Shown one piece after another: positions 1 through 5,420 of a DNA stretch of 14,531 bases. Both the position numbers and the translations under genes were made by a program. Numbering within the stretch: position 1 is the first letter of the stretch; the number at the start of each line of letters is the position of its first letter. The notes beneath the pieces are model-generated. The model was not told the origin of the DNA. It searched no databases and worked only from the letters and a program-made list of their open reading frames with translations. The DNA lies in assembly GCA_009784995.1 (NCBI GenBank), contig WQXE01000034.1, positions 1 to 14,531 of the forward strand, written 5' to 3'. Source of the stretch: Treponema sp. (GTDB taxonomy: Bacteria; Spirochaetota; Spirochaetia; Treponematales; Breznakiellaceae).

Positions 1-270
1 AAATTTAATTGTATTCTTTATCGCTTTTGATAATCCTTCCAGTTCATTTATTGTGTAAGTATAGTTTTTTATAAAACTGGTTTTGATATATCTGCAAAGA
101 ATACTTCCGCTTTTTGTTACAACCAGGAAAAAAAACAGGGGAACCAGAATCAATAAAAATGACCATAAATCAAGAATCGTAAAAAGAAATCCTGATATCA
201 TTCCAACCAGTAAAATACCCGCGGTTGCATAGAAAAAAATCATAAATAAAATTCCAATTAAAATAAGCAT
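1..270 (-). CDS. Membrane protein, N-terminal part (possible MotA/TolQ/ExbB relative), cut by window edge
   Basis: Reading leftward from an ATG at 270-268 the frame stays open for 90 codons to the window edge, so the C-terminus is missing. The ATG overlaps the stop of the preceding gene by one base (TAATG) and follows a strong GGAGGAG site, so translation is probably coupled. Residues about 3-31 and 33-51 are two hydrophobic membrane segments. A basic stretch (KTSFIKNYTYT) and the start of a polar helix (NELEGLSKAIKNTIKF) follow. The layout of two N-terminal membrane helices and then a cytoplasmic helix is like MotA/TolQ/ExbB-type proteins, but that is a resemblance from memory only. As third gene of the ECF sigma operon it may act in the envelope. 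The coding call is firm; the family is uncertain. Confidence 0.72.
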   Translation of the reverse strand, partial: MLILIGILFMIFFYATAGILLVGMISGFLFTILDLWSFLLILVPLFFFLVVTKSGSILCRYIKTSFIKNYTYTINELEGLSKAIKNTIKF

Positions 271-584
271 TATTCTCCTCCTAAATGTTTTACGATATTT
301 TCGGTTATATCGTTTAAATAACCAATTAAAACTTCGGCGGTGCCGGGCATCGCTTTATTTAAATTTTTATAATAACTTTCTACTGCCGCTTCGAACGGAT
401 TTAAATTTACAATGACGCACATAAACAAAGTTACTATGCACGCGGCAGCCAGTATTATTAATTTTTTGGGATCGAGCCTTTCGTTTTTCGCTCTGTGTAA
501 TCCCCTGTTTACGGCTATATCAAGTTTTTCCTGTTCACATTCACAGTTTATTTCGACTTGCCGTAAAAATAAATCTTTATTCAT
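270..584 (-). CDS. Short single-pass membrane protein, putative anti-sigma factor
   Basis: 104 residues. The start ATG follows GGAGG with six bases between, and the gene overlaps the end of the sigma factor gene by 8 bp, the usual arrangement for a sigma/anti-sigma pair. Residues 1-40 are polar and would be cytoplasmic, with an ExNCECEQEK stretch and a basic RGLHRAKNER segment. Residues 42-60 form one membrane helix. Residues 61-104 would lie outside and end in LGGE. Membrane anti-sigma factors bind their ECF sigma with the cytoplasmic part and release it when the outer part senses stress. Here the outer part is only about 44 residues, far shorter than in the large (DUF4179-type) anti-sigmas of Firmicutes. 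The role rests on position and topology; no diagnostic motif such as a zinc-binding HxxxCxxC is present. Confidence 0.7.
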   Translation of the reverse strand: MNKDLFLRQVEINCECEQEKLDIAVNRGLHRAKNERLDPKKLIILAAACIVTLFMCVIVNLNPFEAAVESYYKNLNKAMPGTAEVLIGYLNDITENIVKHLGGE

Positions 585-1095
585 TTAATACCTCCAGCCG
601 CAGTTGATTAAGAGCCCTGTTAAGGCGGCTTTTAACAGTTCCTTCCGGTATGTTTAATATTTCCGATATTTCATTCAAGGAAAAACCGGAATAATATTTT
701 AAACTGATGATTTGACGAAGCGGCGGCTGCAGCGATTTTATCATTTGAGTAAAATCCAATTCATAGTGATTGTCGTAATATATACCTTGCGGTACTGTAT
801 CCATTGTTATTTCTTGTTTTTGCTCTCTTAAAATATCATTCGCGGCATTAATTAAAATGCGAACAAACCAGGTTTGCGCGTATTTAGGCTCTCGAAGCTG
901 CTTTATACTTTTAAACGCCCGGTAAACAGCTTCGCTTACCGCGTCAAGAGCCAGGTCATCATCGCCTAGTATTCCTTTTGCCGCGCGAAAAAGTTTTGTT
1001 TTTATTAAATCGCATAAATCGGTAAAAGACTGTTCATCACCTTTTGACGCCTGTTTCGCAAGATACTCAATTGAAGTGTTATCATCATTTTTCAA
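577..1095 (-). CDS. RNA polymerase sigma factor, ECF subfamily
   Basis: 172 residues, normal length for an ECF sigma. It directs RNA polymerase to a small regulon, typically for envelope stress. Region sigma2 spans about 23-92: FTDLCDLIKTKLFRAAKGIL, the acidic GDDDLALDAV helix, and the -10 recognition part YAQTWFVRILINAANDILR. Region sigma4 spans about 112-168, with the helix-turn-helix at 138-160 (FSLNEISEILNIPEGTVKSR) that reads the -35 element. The start is TTG at 1095-1093: AGGAGAG lies nine bases upstream and no ATG fits. It is followed by the putative anti-sigma factor and a membrane protein with overlapping ends, so the three are one operon. The linker between sigma2 and sigma4 is ordinary. 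The sigma call is secure; ECF group and stimulus are unknown. Confidence 0.93.
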   Translation of the reverse strand: MKNDDNTSIEYLAKQASKGDEQSFTDLCDLIKTKLFRAAKGILGDDDLALDAVSEAVYRAFKSIKQLREPKYAQTWFVRILINAANDILREQKQEITMDTVPQGIYYDNHYELDFTQMIKSLQPPLRQIISLKYYSGFSLNEISEILNIPEGTVKSRLNRALNQLRLEVLNE

Positions 1096-1104
1096 GTACT
1101 TGCA

Positions 1105-1111
1105 CTCTCCT
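1105..1111 (-). promoter_or_regulatory. Ribosome binding site that fixes the TTG start of the sigma gene
   Basis: On the minus strand AGGAGAG stands nine bases before TTG at 1095. No ATG, GTG or other TTG in this frame has a comparable site, so this decides the start. Confidence 0.7.
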
Positions 1112-1115
1112 GTAT

Positions 1116-1144
1116 ATTAGACACGGAATAAGCTGGTTTAGTTC
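1116..1144 (-). promoter_or_regulatory. Candidate ECF-type promoter for the sigma operon
   Basis: On the minus strand GAAC (1144-1141) is followed after 15 bases by CGTG in CGTGTCTAAT (1125-1116). ECF promoters often have an AAC-type -35 element and a CGT/GTC-type -10 element about 16 bases apart, and many ECF sigma genes are self-regulated. The match is partial and the call is an inference from position and motif. Confidence 0.35.
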
Positions 1145-1232
1145 TTGGTTTTGTGTTATTTTTATATAATATTTCAATTAATTATTTAAAACAGATGTTC
1201 AAATTATTTCGATAATACCACTGTCGAATATT

Positions 1233-1592
1233 TCATTTTTTGTGTCCATTACTGCTGTCCCTAAAATTTTTTCTTTTATAAACATCCCAATACAGATCTC
1301 CTTCTATAGATATAAACAGATTATTTCCAGATATTTTATAGTCAAGCTTCATTGTTCTATTTTTACCCGTTATCAAAATCTGATTATTTTCAAGTGTATA
1401 CGGAAAAGTACCATAATCACCCCATTTTACAGTTCCGTTGTCGAAAAATTCAATGTCAATTGTACCTTTATTTTCGTCTATAGCTTCCCAAATACCTGCT
1501 AACGATGAATTGCTGGCACTACAAGAAGCAAAACCAAAACAAAATTCAAGTATACAAACCAGAATTACCGAGAAAATAAACTTTTTAATCAT
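1233..1592 (-). CDS. Small lipoprotein with a lipocalin-like/DUF5640-type beta domain
   Basis: 119 residues. A basic-hydrophobic signal sequence ends in FASC with Cys24 as the likely lipidated residue, so the protein should sit in a membrane facing the periplasm or surface. The mature part starts LAGIWEA, then has alternating strands: TIDIEFFDNGTVKW, GTFPYTLENNQILITG, MKLDYKISGNNLFISI. The order GxW, then F-x-x-x-G-T, then Y-x-I-x-G-x-x-L-x-I is typical of small extracytoplasmic beta-barrel proteins annotated as lipocalin-like or DUF5640; ligand unknown. AAGGAG stands five bases before the ATG. It is the last gene of a three-gene operon, 17 bp after the 251-residue lipoprotein gene. A weak hairpin (TTCGA/TCGAA arms, 1208-1228) lies just past its stop. 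Function is not known. Confidence 0.82.
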   Translation of the reverse strand: MIKKFIFSVILVCILEFCFGFASCSASNSSLAGIWEAIDENKGTIDIEFFDNGTVKWGDYGTFPYTLENNQILITGKNRTMKLDYKISGNNLFISIEGDLYWDVYKRKNFRDSSNGHKK

Positions 1593-1609
1593 AAGAACTC
1601 CTTAACTCT

Positions 1610-2365
1610 TTATTTTTCCCATTCAATTGTCTCAAGAAGAGCAGAAGTGCAACTATCTTTGTTTTTTGTAAATAATAAAAGTTCTCTGTATGATATTATT
1701 GGTATCTGAAACGGAACTAAATACATCCATATTTGATGATGCCATGCCAGATTCCTTAAATGTGAACCCGGGTAGAATTCATAATTCATTTCAATTCTGT
1801 TTAAAATATTTTGTGATGTTTTAATAACACTTATTTTCTTTTTGCCATTTATTAATTCCGCTACTTCCCAGGGATTATCTGAAAATCTATAAAGGTTGTA
1901 TGATTCAACGTCAGAATGAGCATCCAGCATCCAAGTTCCATTTCGTTCAGAGCCTCTGGGTGTTCCTGTGAAAACAAGTGTATGTTCCATTTCACCGTCT
2001 TTATAGTAAACATAAAAATTATGAACCATTAAAATGGTTTTTCTGGTTACTGTAGAAAATGCTTTTCTGTCATATGCTTTAACAACATATCTATCAGGTG
2101 AAGATAAAACGCTTTGCAAATACTCTTGTACCCGGCTAGTATTCAGCGGATCTCCTCTTTGAAGATCATGAGGTGACGTATTTAATTCTTCATTTGCCTG
2201 TGCTATGACATCGCTTAATCTATCAATATCCTCAAAAGCCATTTTCATACTTTTATATGTGCTGCATCCGGCAAAAATAAAAGAACTAATAAGAATGATA
2301 AAAATATTAAGTAATTGCAAGCTTCTGCAAAAACGATGTTTTGCAGAAGTTGTATCTTTCTTCAT
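1610..2365 (-). CDS. Hypothetical lipoprotein, 251 residues
   Basis: I do not recognise the family. A basic N-terminus and a hydrophobic segment (about 19-33) end in a lipobox, FAGC with Cys34, so an exported lipoprotein is likely. The mature part starts with a predicted helix (MKMAFEDIDRLSDVIAQANEEL), then a mixed alpha/beta region with aromatic strands (ILMVHNFYVYYKDGEMEHTL, GTWMLDAHSDVESYNLYRF). The late segment WMYLVPFQIPIISYRELLLF is hydrophobic but is probably a buried core rather than a membrane helix. The ATG lies only 2 bp after the stop of the 42-residue lipoprotein gene. The nearest GGAG is about 14 bases upstream, inside that gene, so translation may depend on coupling. The basic part before the signal helix is long; a TTG start eight codons before the hydrophobic core has no better site. 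Confidence 0.8.
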   Translation of the reverse strand: MKKDTTSAKHRFCRSLQLLNIFIILISSFIFAGCSTYKSMKMAFEDIDRLSDVIAQANEELNTSPHDLQRGDPLNTSRVQEYLQSVLSSPDRYVVKAYDRKAFSTVTRKTILMVHNFYVYYKDGEMEHTLVFTGTPRGSERNGTWMLDAHSDVESYNLYRFSDNPWEVAELINGKKKISVIKTSQNILNRIEMNYEFYPGSHLRNLAWHHQIWMYLVPFQIPIISYRELLLFTKNKDSCTSALLETIEWEK

Positions 2366-2367
2366 AA

Positions 2368-2496
2368 TTAAGATGAAAGCTCCGCACCTAAATAACCAGC
2401 TGAATAACCAAGATTGTATGCTGATTCATTTGAAATACATGATACAAAAAACGACATTAATAATGCCAAGACAACCAGTAAAACGATTTTTTTCAT
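2368..2496 (-). CDS. Very small lipoprotein, 42 residues
   Basis: A short frame that is easy to miss. It begins at ATG 2496-2494 after AGGAG with six to seven bases between and ends with TAA at 2370-2368. The product starts MKKIVLLVVLALLMSFFVSC, a clean lipoprotein signal with Cys20 at the lipidation site. The mature peptide is only about 23 residues and has a repeated aromatic-glycine pattern, NLGYSAGYLGAEL. Signal, lipobox, ribosome site and tight spacing to the next gene (2 bp) all agree, so it is probably real and the first gene of the lipoprotein operon. It may anchor or pair with the 251-residue lipoprotein downstream. It could instead be the remnant of a longer lipoprotein ended by an early stop. 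Confidence 0.72.
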   Translation of the reverse strand: MKKIVLLVVLALLMSFFVSCISNESAYNLGYSAGYLGAELSS

Positions 2497-2604
2497 TTTT
2501 TTCTCCTCTTTCTTTTTTTTCCATATCCAACGGATACGTTTTTCCAGTCAGCAATAATAAAAAAAAATCTGTAGCCAGTGCAATTACAGAAATATTATGC
2601 TCTA

Positions 2605-2787
2605 TTATCTACTCTTACCAGTTGCCACTGGATATGCACAACTGATAACTGACCAGCCAGGAAATTTCCAACCACAAGCTTCTAATGCTTCAGCCCGTGC
2701 TTCACTTTGAGAAGAAGCCCAGACTGTCTCGGTTACTTCTCTAGTTCTAGTTCCGTATTCTACTCGCAACGTCCAGGTACAACTGGC
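2605..2787 (-). pseudogene. Headless minus-strand reading frame (C-terminal gene fragment)
   Basis: Read leftward from the junction near 2770-2790, a minus-strand frame gives about 55 residues that look like a folded protein rather than noise: WTLRVEYGTRTREVTETVW, then SSQSEARAEALEACGWKF, then PGWSVISCAYP, ending TGKSR and TAA at 2607-2605. It has two Cys, four Trp and an alternating beta-helix-beta pattern. No ATG or GTG with a ribosome site exists; the one TTG (2769-2767) has none. At its 5' side the DNA becomes the sense strand of an XRE regulator fragment, so its head seems to be lost. Family unknown. Confidence 0.42.
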
Positions 2788-3022
2788 TGAACGGGTAAAA
2801 ACATCGGCAAATTATATAGCCCAAATTGAAACAGAAATGAGATTTCCTAAGCCAGAAATGCTGGAACGCATTGCCGCTGCCCTTGAAATTGAGCCAACTG
2901 CCCTTTTTACGGCTGAAGTACGTTTCTTAACAAAGGTTGATACGCTGGAACAGGTTAAGAAAGAAATTATAGACGATATTACAAAAGTCGTTTCACACCG
3001 ATTAAAGCAGATATATCAATAA
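2774..3022 (+). pseudogene. 3' fragment of an XRE-family regulator gene (fragment A)
   Basis: In-frame sequence upstream of the first ATG (2837) encodes the second half of a helix-turn-helix: QLAERVKTSANYIAQIE, then TEMRFPKPEMLERIAAALE and IEPTALF, the classic XRE/Cro-CI-type recognition helix and its following helices. A tail of about 35 residues ends in RLKQIYQ and TAA. The first helices (the usual LRKLRKxxGLSQ part) are missing and there is no start codon or ribosome site before 2837. An ATG at 2837 would make a 61-residue protein without its recognition helix. This is a gene that lost its 5' end, with the break near 2768-2777. The intact XRE gene at 10480-10803 shows what a complete one looks like. 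Confidence 0.7.
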
Positions 3023-3234
3023 TCTTTTTAAGCAGCATTGAACGGGGAACAAAATATCCAAAAGCAAATATATTAGCGCAAATAGCGAAAGTACTTGAAG
3101 TTGAAGTTTTTGAATTATTTAAGGGAGATTTGGTACCCTATGAAAATAAAGAGCTGGTAAATTTTATTTCCAAAAATATTACAAAAAAATTAAACGCTAC
3201 ATTAAAAGACGCTTTTAAACAGTACTTGGGCTGA
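3001..3234 (+). pseudogene. 3' fragment of a second XRE-family regulator gene (fragment B)
   Basis: In another plus frame, overlapping the tail of fragment A, the sequence reads KADISIIFLSSIERGTKYPK, then ANILAQIAKVLEVEVFELF and a charged tail ending TLKDAFKQYLG and TGA (3232-3234). SxxFLSSIERGxKxPxxxxLxxIAxxLxV is the typical second half of an XRE helix-turn-helix. The first helices are missing; upstream of about 3000 the DNA is fragment A. No start codon with a ribosome site is present. The break falls at nearly the same place in the domain as in fragment A. Probably not expressed as a working repressor. Confidence 0.65.
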
Positions 3235-3297
3235 TAAAATAATTACAACCATATTGACAATTCGAATTACATTACACTTCTTCTGCATAAAATATAC

Positions 3298-3326
3298 TTG
3301 TTTTTCTTTGATTTTTTTGTTATTAT
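3298..3326 (+). promoter_or_regulatory. Candidate sigma-70 promoter before the 68-residue gene
   Basis: TTGTTT (3298-3303), 17 bases, then TATTAT (3321-3326), which would start transcription about 15-20 bases before the ATG at 3349. Good spacing and a five-of-six -10 match; the -35 match is four of six. Confidence 0.45.
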
Positions 3327-3348
3327 AAAGGTGTGAGAATTTTCAAAA

Positions 3349-3555
3349 ATGGAATGGCAAGGAAAATATAAAAGCGAACTTTTAATGGTCTGTCATATGG
3401 ACGCAAAAGCAATGCACAAAGTCGGTGCAATAAACGACAAAGAAATGAAAAAATATGATCGAGATTGCCTTATTAACTCAAAAGCGGAAAAAACATCTCT
3501 TGTCTATACAGATAATAATCCAATGAATATTAAACAGGTACACGCTATCGTATAA
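3349..3555 (+). CDS. Small antitoxin-like protein, 68 residues, no helix-turn-helix
   Basis: The first 41 residues (KYKSELLMVCHMDAKAMHKV, then GAINDKEMKKYDRDCLI) match the N-terminal block found in small antitoxin/regulator proteins (YKSE...H.DA...G.I....M..YD..CL). In many of those, a helix-turn-helix follows the CL. Here only 27 further residues follow (ending QVHAIV), without one. Either this is a naturally short member or the 3' part has been replaced. No RelE-like or other toxin gene is next to it. The ribosome site is poor: AAGGTG lies 16 bases upstream and GTGAG about 12. A candidate promoter stands at 3298-3326. Orphan antitoxin remnant is the most likely reading. Confidence 0.5.
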   Translation: MEWQGKYKSELLMVCHMDAKAMHKVGAINDKEMKKYDRDCLINSKAEKTSLVYTDNNPMNIKQVHAIV

Positions 3556-3572
3556 TTAAAATTAAATAAAAA

Positions 3573-3590
3573 AAAATAACCGGTTATTTT
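3573..3590. other. Perfect 18-bp palindrome between convergent genes
   Basis: AAAATAACCGGTTATTTT is its own reverse complement. It lies between the plus-strand antitoxin-like gene and the minus-strand nuclease-like fragment and is preceded by an A-run. It could be a weak bidirectional terminator or a protein site. With no loop beyond the central CCGG it would make a poor hairpin. Confidence 0.4.
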
Positions 3591-3638
3591 CCCAAAATCT
3601 TACATTTCCGGGAAGTATTGTAATTTTGGAACCTTTTT

Positions 3639-4010
3639 TTACCATTCTTTTGGTTTATTATACGGAGATGTAATATAAAAATCTTCTCCGTTAGGTTCAA
3701 TAAGGAAAAACCCCTGATTTAACGCGTATTCTCTTTCAGCATCATTAACTACAACCCCCGCGACAGCGCCTAAAAAACGGCGTTTATCTCCGCGAGAATC
3801 AGCGTATATACGCATTTTTTCAATGCGTATAATATGTTTATTTATGTCACTTATAGTGAGGTCTGTTTTTATTTCAACTAACATAGCGACATCGCCGTTT
3901 TGTAAAAAAATATCAATTTCAAATCTTATATCATTTTTTTTATTACGAACTTTTACTTTATTACTGGCTTCTTTAAAATCAAAACCTAACTCTTGGAATT
4001 TATCCAACAA
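3639..4010 (-). pseudogene. PD-(D/E)XK nuclease-like protein, C-terminal part, probably 5'-truncated
   Basis: 123 residues with the core of a PD-(D/E)XK fold: acidic residues in FEIDIFL (Asp33) followed by VEIK (Glu46, Lys48) at the end of the next strand, then a long helix KHIIRIEKMRIYADSRGDKR and strands FLGAVAGVVV and GFFLIEP. It resembles the C-terminal domain of DUF3782-type proteins common in spirochaetes, which usually carry a further N-terminal helical/coiled-coil half of roughly 80-100 residues. That half is absent. The frame can start only at TTG (4010-4008), with no ribosome site. Upstream in frame, a short stretch that still looks family-like (TNLLDKF) runs into the terminator after fliY. 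The catalytic triad is intact, but the gene is probably a fragment. Substrate unknown. Confidence 0.62.
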
Positions 4011-4070
4011 ATTTGTGTCTGAGCGTTTTCCATATATATAATATAACAGTTTGTAGATACAATCGTCAAC

Positions 4071-4104
4071 AAAAAAAAAGACTGGGAATAACCCAGCCTT
4101 TTTT
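4071..4104. terminator. Bidirectional intrinsic terminator after fliY
   Basis: CTGGG (4082-4086) pairs with CCCAG (4092-4096) around loop AATAA, with an outer G-C pair past one mismatch. A nine-A run lies on the left (a U-tract for minus-strand transcripts) and six T on the right. It should end the fliLMY transcript and could also stop plus-strand transcription. Confidence 0.8.
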
Positions 4105-4128
4105 ACTCCTTTATAACGGTTTACCGCG

Positions 4129-4160
4129 TTTTTATGCGCCGTTTCAATGGCGCATAAAAA
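4129..4160 (-). terminator. 12-bp hairpin directly after the fliY stop
   Basis: TTTTTATGCGCC (4129-4140) and GGCGCATAAAAA (4149-4160) form a perfect 12-bp stem around an 8-base loop, and the stem begins at the base right after the fliY stop codon. It lacks a proper U-tract, so it may protect the mRNA 3' end or act together with the terminator 25 bp further on. Confidence 0.65.
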
Positions 4161-5420
4161 TCAGTTGTAACCCATGTCATTTATTCGTTCCATTGGAGAA
4201 ACAATTTCTGTTACGCGCACACCGAAGTTTTCATCGATGACTACTACTTCGCCTTTGGCGATAAGTTTATGATTAACAAGGATGTCGACAGGTTCACCGG
4301 CAAGTTTATCAAGCTCGATGATTGTGCCTTCGCCCATTCCCAGGATTTCTTTAATAAGTTTGCGGGTACGTCCAAGTTCTACGGTCATTTCCATGGAAAC
4401 GTCCATGATAAGACCTATGTTACCCGCTTCGTGAGCGCCAAGACGCGGCTGCATCAAGTTAGGGAATTGTACAGGCTGCACATTTGTCGGACCCAGGTTT
4501 GGCATTCCCATGCCCATACCCGGCATACCCATGCCTGGCATTGACATGCCTTGCATTCCACCCATACCCATACCTTGCATTCCCATACCCATATTCTGCA
4601 TTCCACCCATGCCCATTCCCATGTTTTGTTGCATACCCATACCGCTCATATCCATACCACCCATGCCGGCATTTTGCATACCCATATTCGGCATGGATTG
4701 ACCCATACCCGCGCCCATTCCGGCAGGAGCGGAATTGCCGCCAAGACCGTTGGAAATATCAGCGGCAGGAGCGGCTCCAAGAATTTCCCACATTTGATGA
4801 GAAAGACCGTCACCGTCACCCAGATCTATATTATAACTCATTACAGCAAATTCGCCAGCAGGTAACGCGGCTGTCGCTTTGGGAACATTTGCCGCTGTCG
4901 GAGAAGATGCCGCTATCGATTTATTTCCTGTTTTATCTGTAAGAGCTGTAATTTGAGTTCCTACCATTTGAGAAACTACTTCGCCGATAACAGACATTGC
5001 CATTTCGTCAAGCTGAATGTTATCTTCTTTTGTCATCAAACTGGCGATTGACTTAGCGGATTCTTCAGGAAGTAAAAATAAATGTTCGCCCGGGAAACCT
5101 GATGTATAATTTGCCGTGATACATGTTACCATGCCCGGAAGCTGCATTAATAAACTGTCTCGGTTAGACGAAAAAACTTCGGGACCTGCCAATGTAACGG
5201 ACGCGCCTGTAAGAGCCGCGAGATTTGCAGATAACGCGCCTGTTGTAGAGGAGAAAAAAGCTTCAAGCGTGCCTGTATTAAAACCAGCGCCTGCCATAGG
5301 AGGCGGAGCTGTCATTGTCGCCGTAGGAGCGCCTCCACCAAGGCCGCTCATGGACGAAGAATCTACACCAGCTAACAGAGCATCAATTTCATCTTGTGAA
5401 AGGGCGCCATCGGACATCAT
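4161..5420 (-). CDS. fliY: Flagellar motor switch protein FliY (FliN-type, with CheC-like domain)
   Basis: 419 residues. It forms part of the switch (C-ring) at the cytoplasmic base of the flagellar motor. Residues 8-16 (SQDEIDALL) are the CheY-P-binding type motif shared with FliM. Residues about 50-220 are a CheC/FliY-type domain. Residues 233-309 are a Met/Gly-rich low-complexity linker. Residues 335-413 are the SpoA/FliN domain (VSMEMTVELGRTRKLIKEIL, ending near VTEIVSPMERI). In the CheC motif S/D-xxx-E-xx-N the visible match is S143-V-I-G-E147-V-V-S150, so the Asn is Ser and phosphatase activity is doubtful. The ATG overlaps the fliM stop by 4 bp (ATGA), with AAGGAG seven bases upstream; a second ATG follows at once. 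Downstream are two hairpins, not fliP as in many spirochaetes. Confidence 0.95.
   Translation of the reverse strand: MMSDGALSQDEIDALLAGVDSSSMSGLGGGAPTATMTAPPPMAGAGFNTGTLEAFFSSTTGALSANLAALTGASVTLAGPEVFSSNRDSLLMQLPGMVTCITANYTSGFPGEHLFLLPEESAKSIASLMTKEDNIQLDEMAMSVIGEVVSQMVGTQITALTDKTGNKSIAASSPTAANVPKATAALPAGEFAVMSYNIDLGDGDGLSHQMWEILGAAPAADISNGLGGNSAPAGMGAGMGQSMPNMGMQNAGMGGMDMSGMGMQQNMGMGMGGMQNMGMGMQGMGMGGMQGMSMPGMGMPGMGMGMPNLGPTNVQPVQFPNLMQPRLGAHEAGNIGLIMDVSMEMTVELGRTRKLIKEILGMGEGTIIELDKLAGEPVDILVNHKLIAKGEVVVIDENFGVRVTEIVSPMERINDMGYN
4494..4724. repeat. Met/Gly-codon low-complexity repeat inside fliY
   Basis: About 77 codons of irregular GMG, GMQ, GMP, NMG units (many copies of MGMG and GM-Q/P-GM). 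On the plus strand the DNA shows repeated CCCATACC/CCCATGCC-like words. It links the CheC-like and SpoA domains. Such imperfect repeats can change in length by slippage or recombination. The plus-strand open frames over it are shadows. Confidence 0.85.

Noticed and set aside
2205..2645. Plus-strand 146-codon open frame
   Set aside because: It is antisense to the 251- and 42-residue lipoprotein genes, has a poly-Phe/Ser composition from T-runs and no ribosome site.
2837..3022. Complete 61-residue protein starting at ATG 2837
   Set aside because: Clear XRE helix-turn-helix coding continues in frame upstream of this ATG, so the ATG is internal to a gene fragment.
2774..3234. A single frameshifted XRE gene instead of two fragments
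   Set aside because: Both parts hold the same recognition-helix region, so they cannot be two halves of one gene.
3254..3259. TTGACA as a promoter -35 element
   Set aside because: No -10 box lies 16-18 bases downstream; the pair TTGTTT/TATTAT at 3298-3326 is better.
4269..4942. Plus-strand open frames rich in Pro, His, Cys and Ile opposite fliY
   Set aside because: They are the antisense of the Met/Gly repeat of FliY, lack signals and ribosome sites, and FliY is a well-supported gene.
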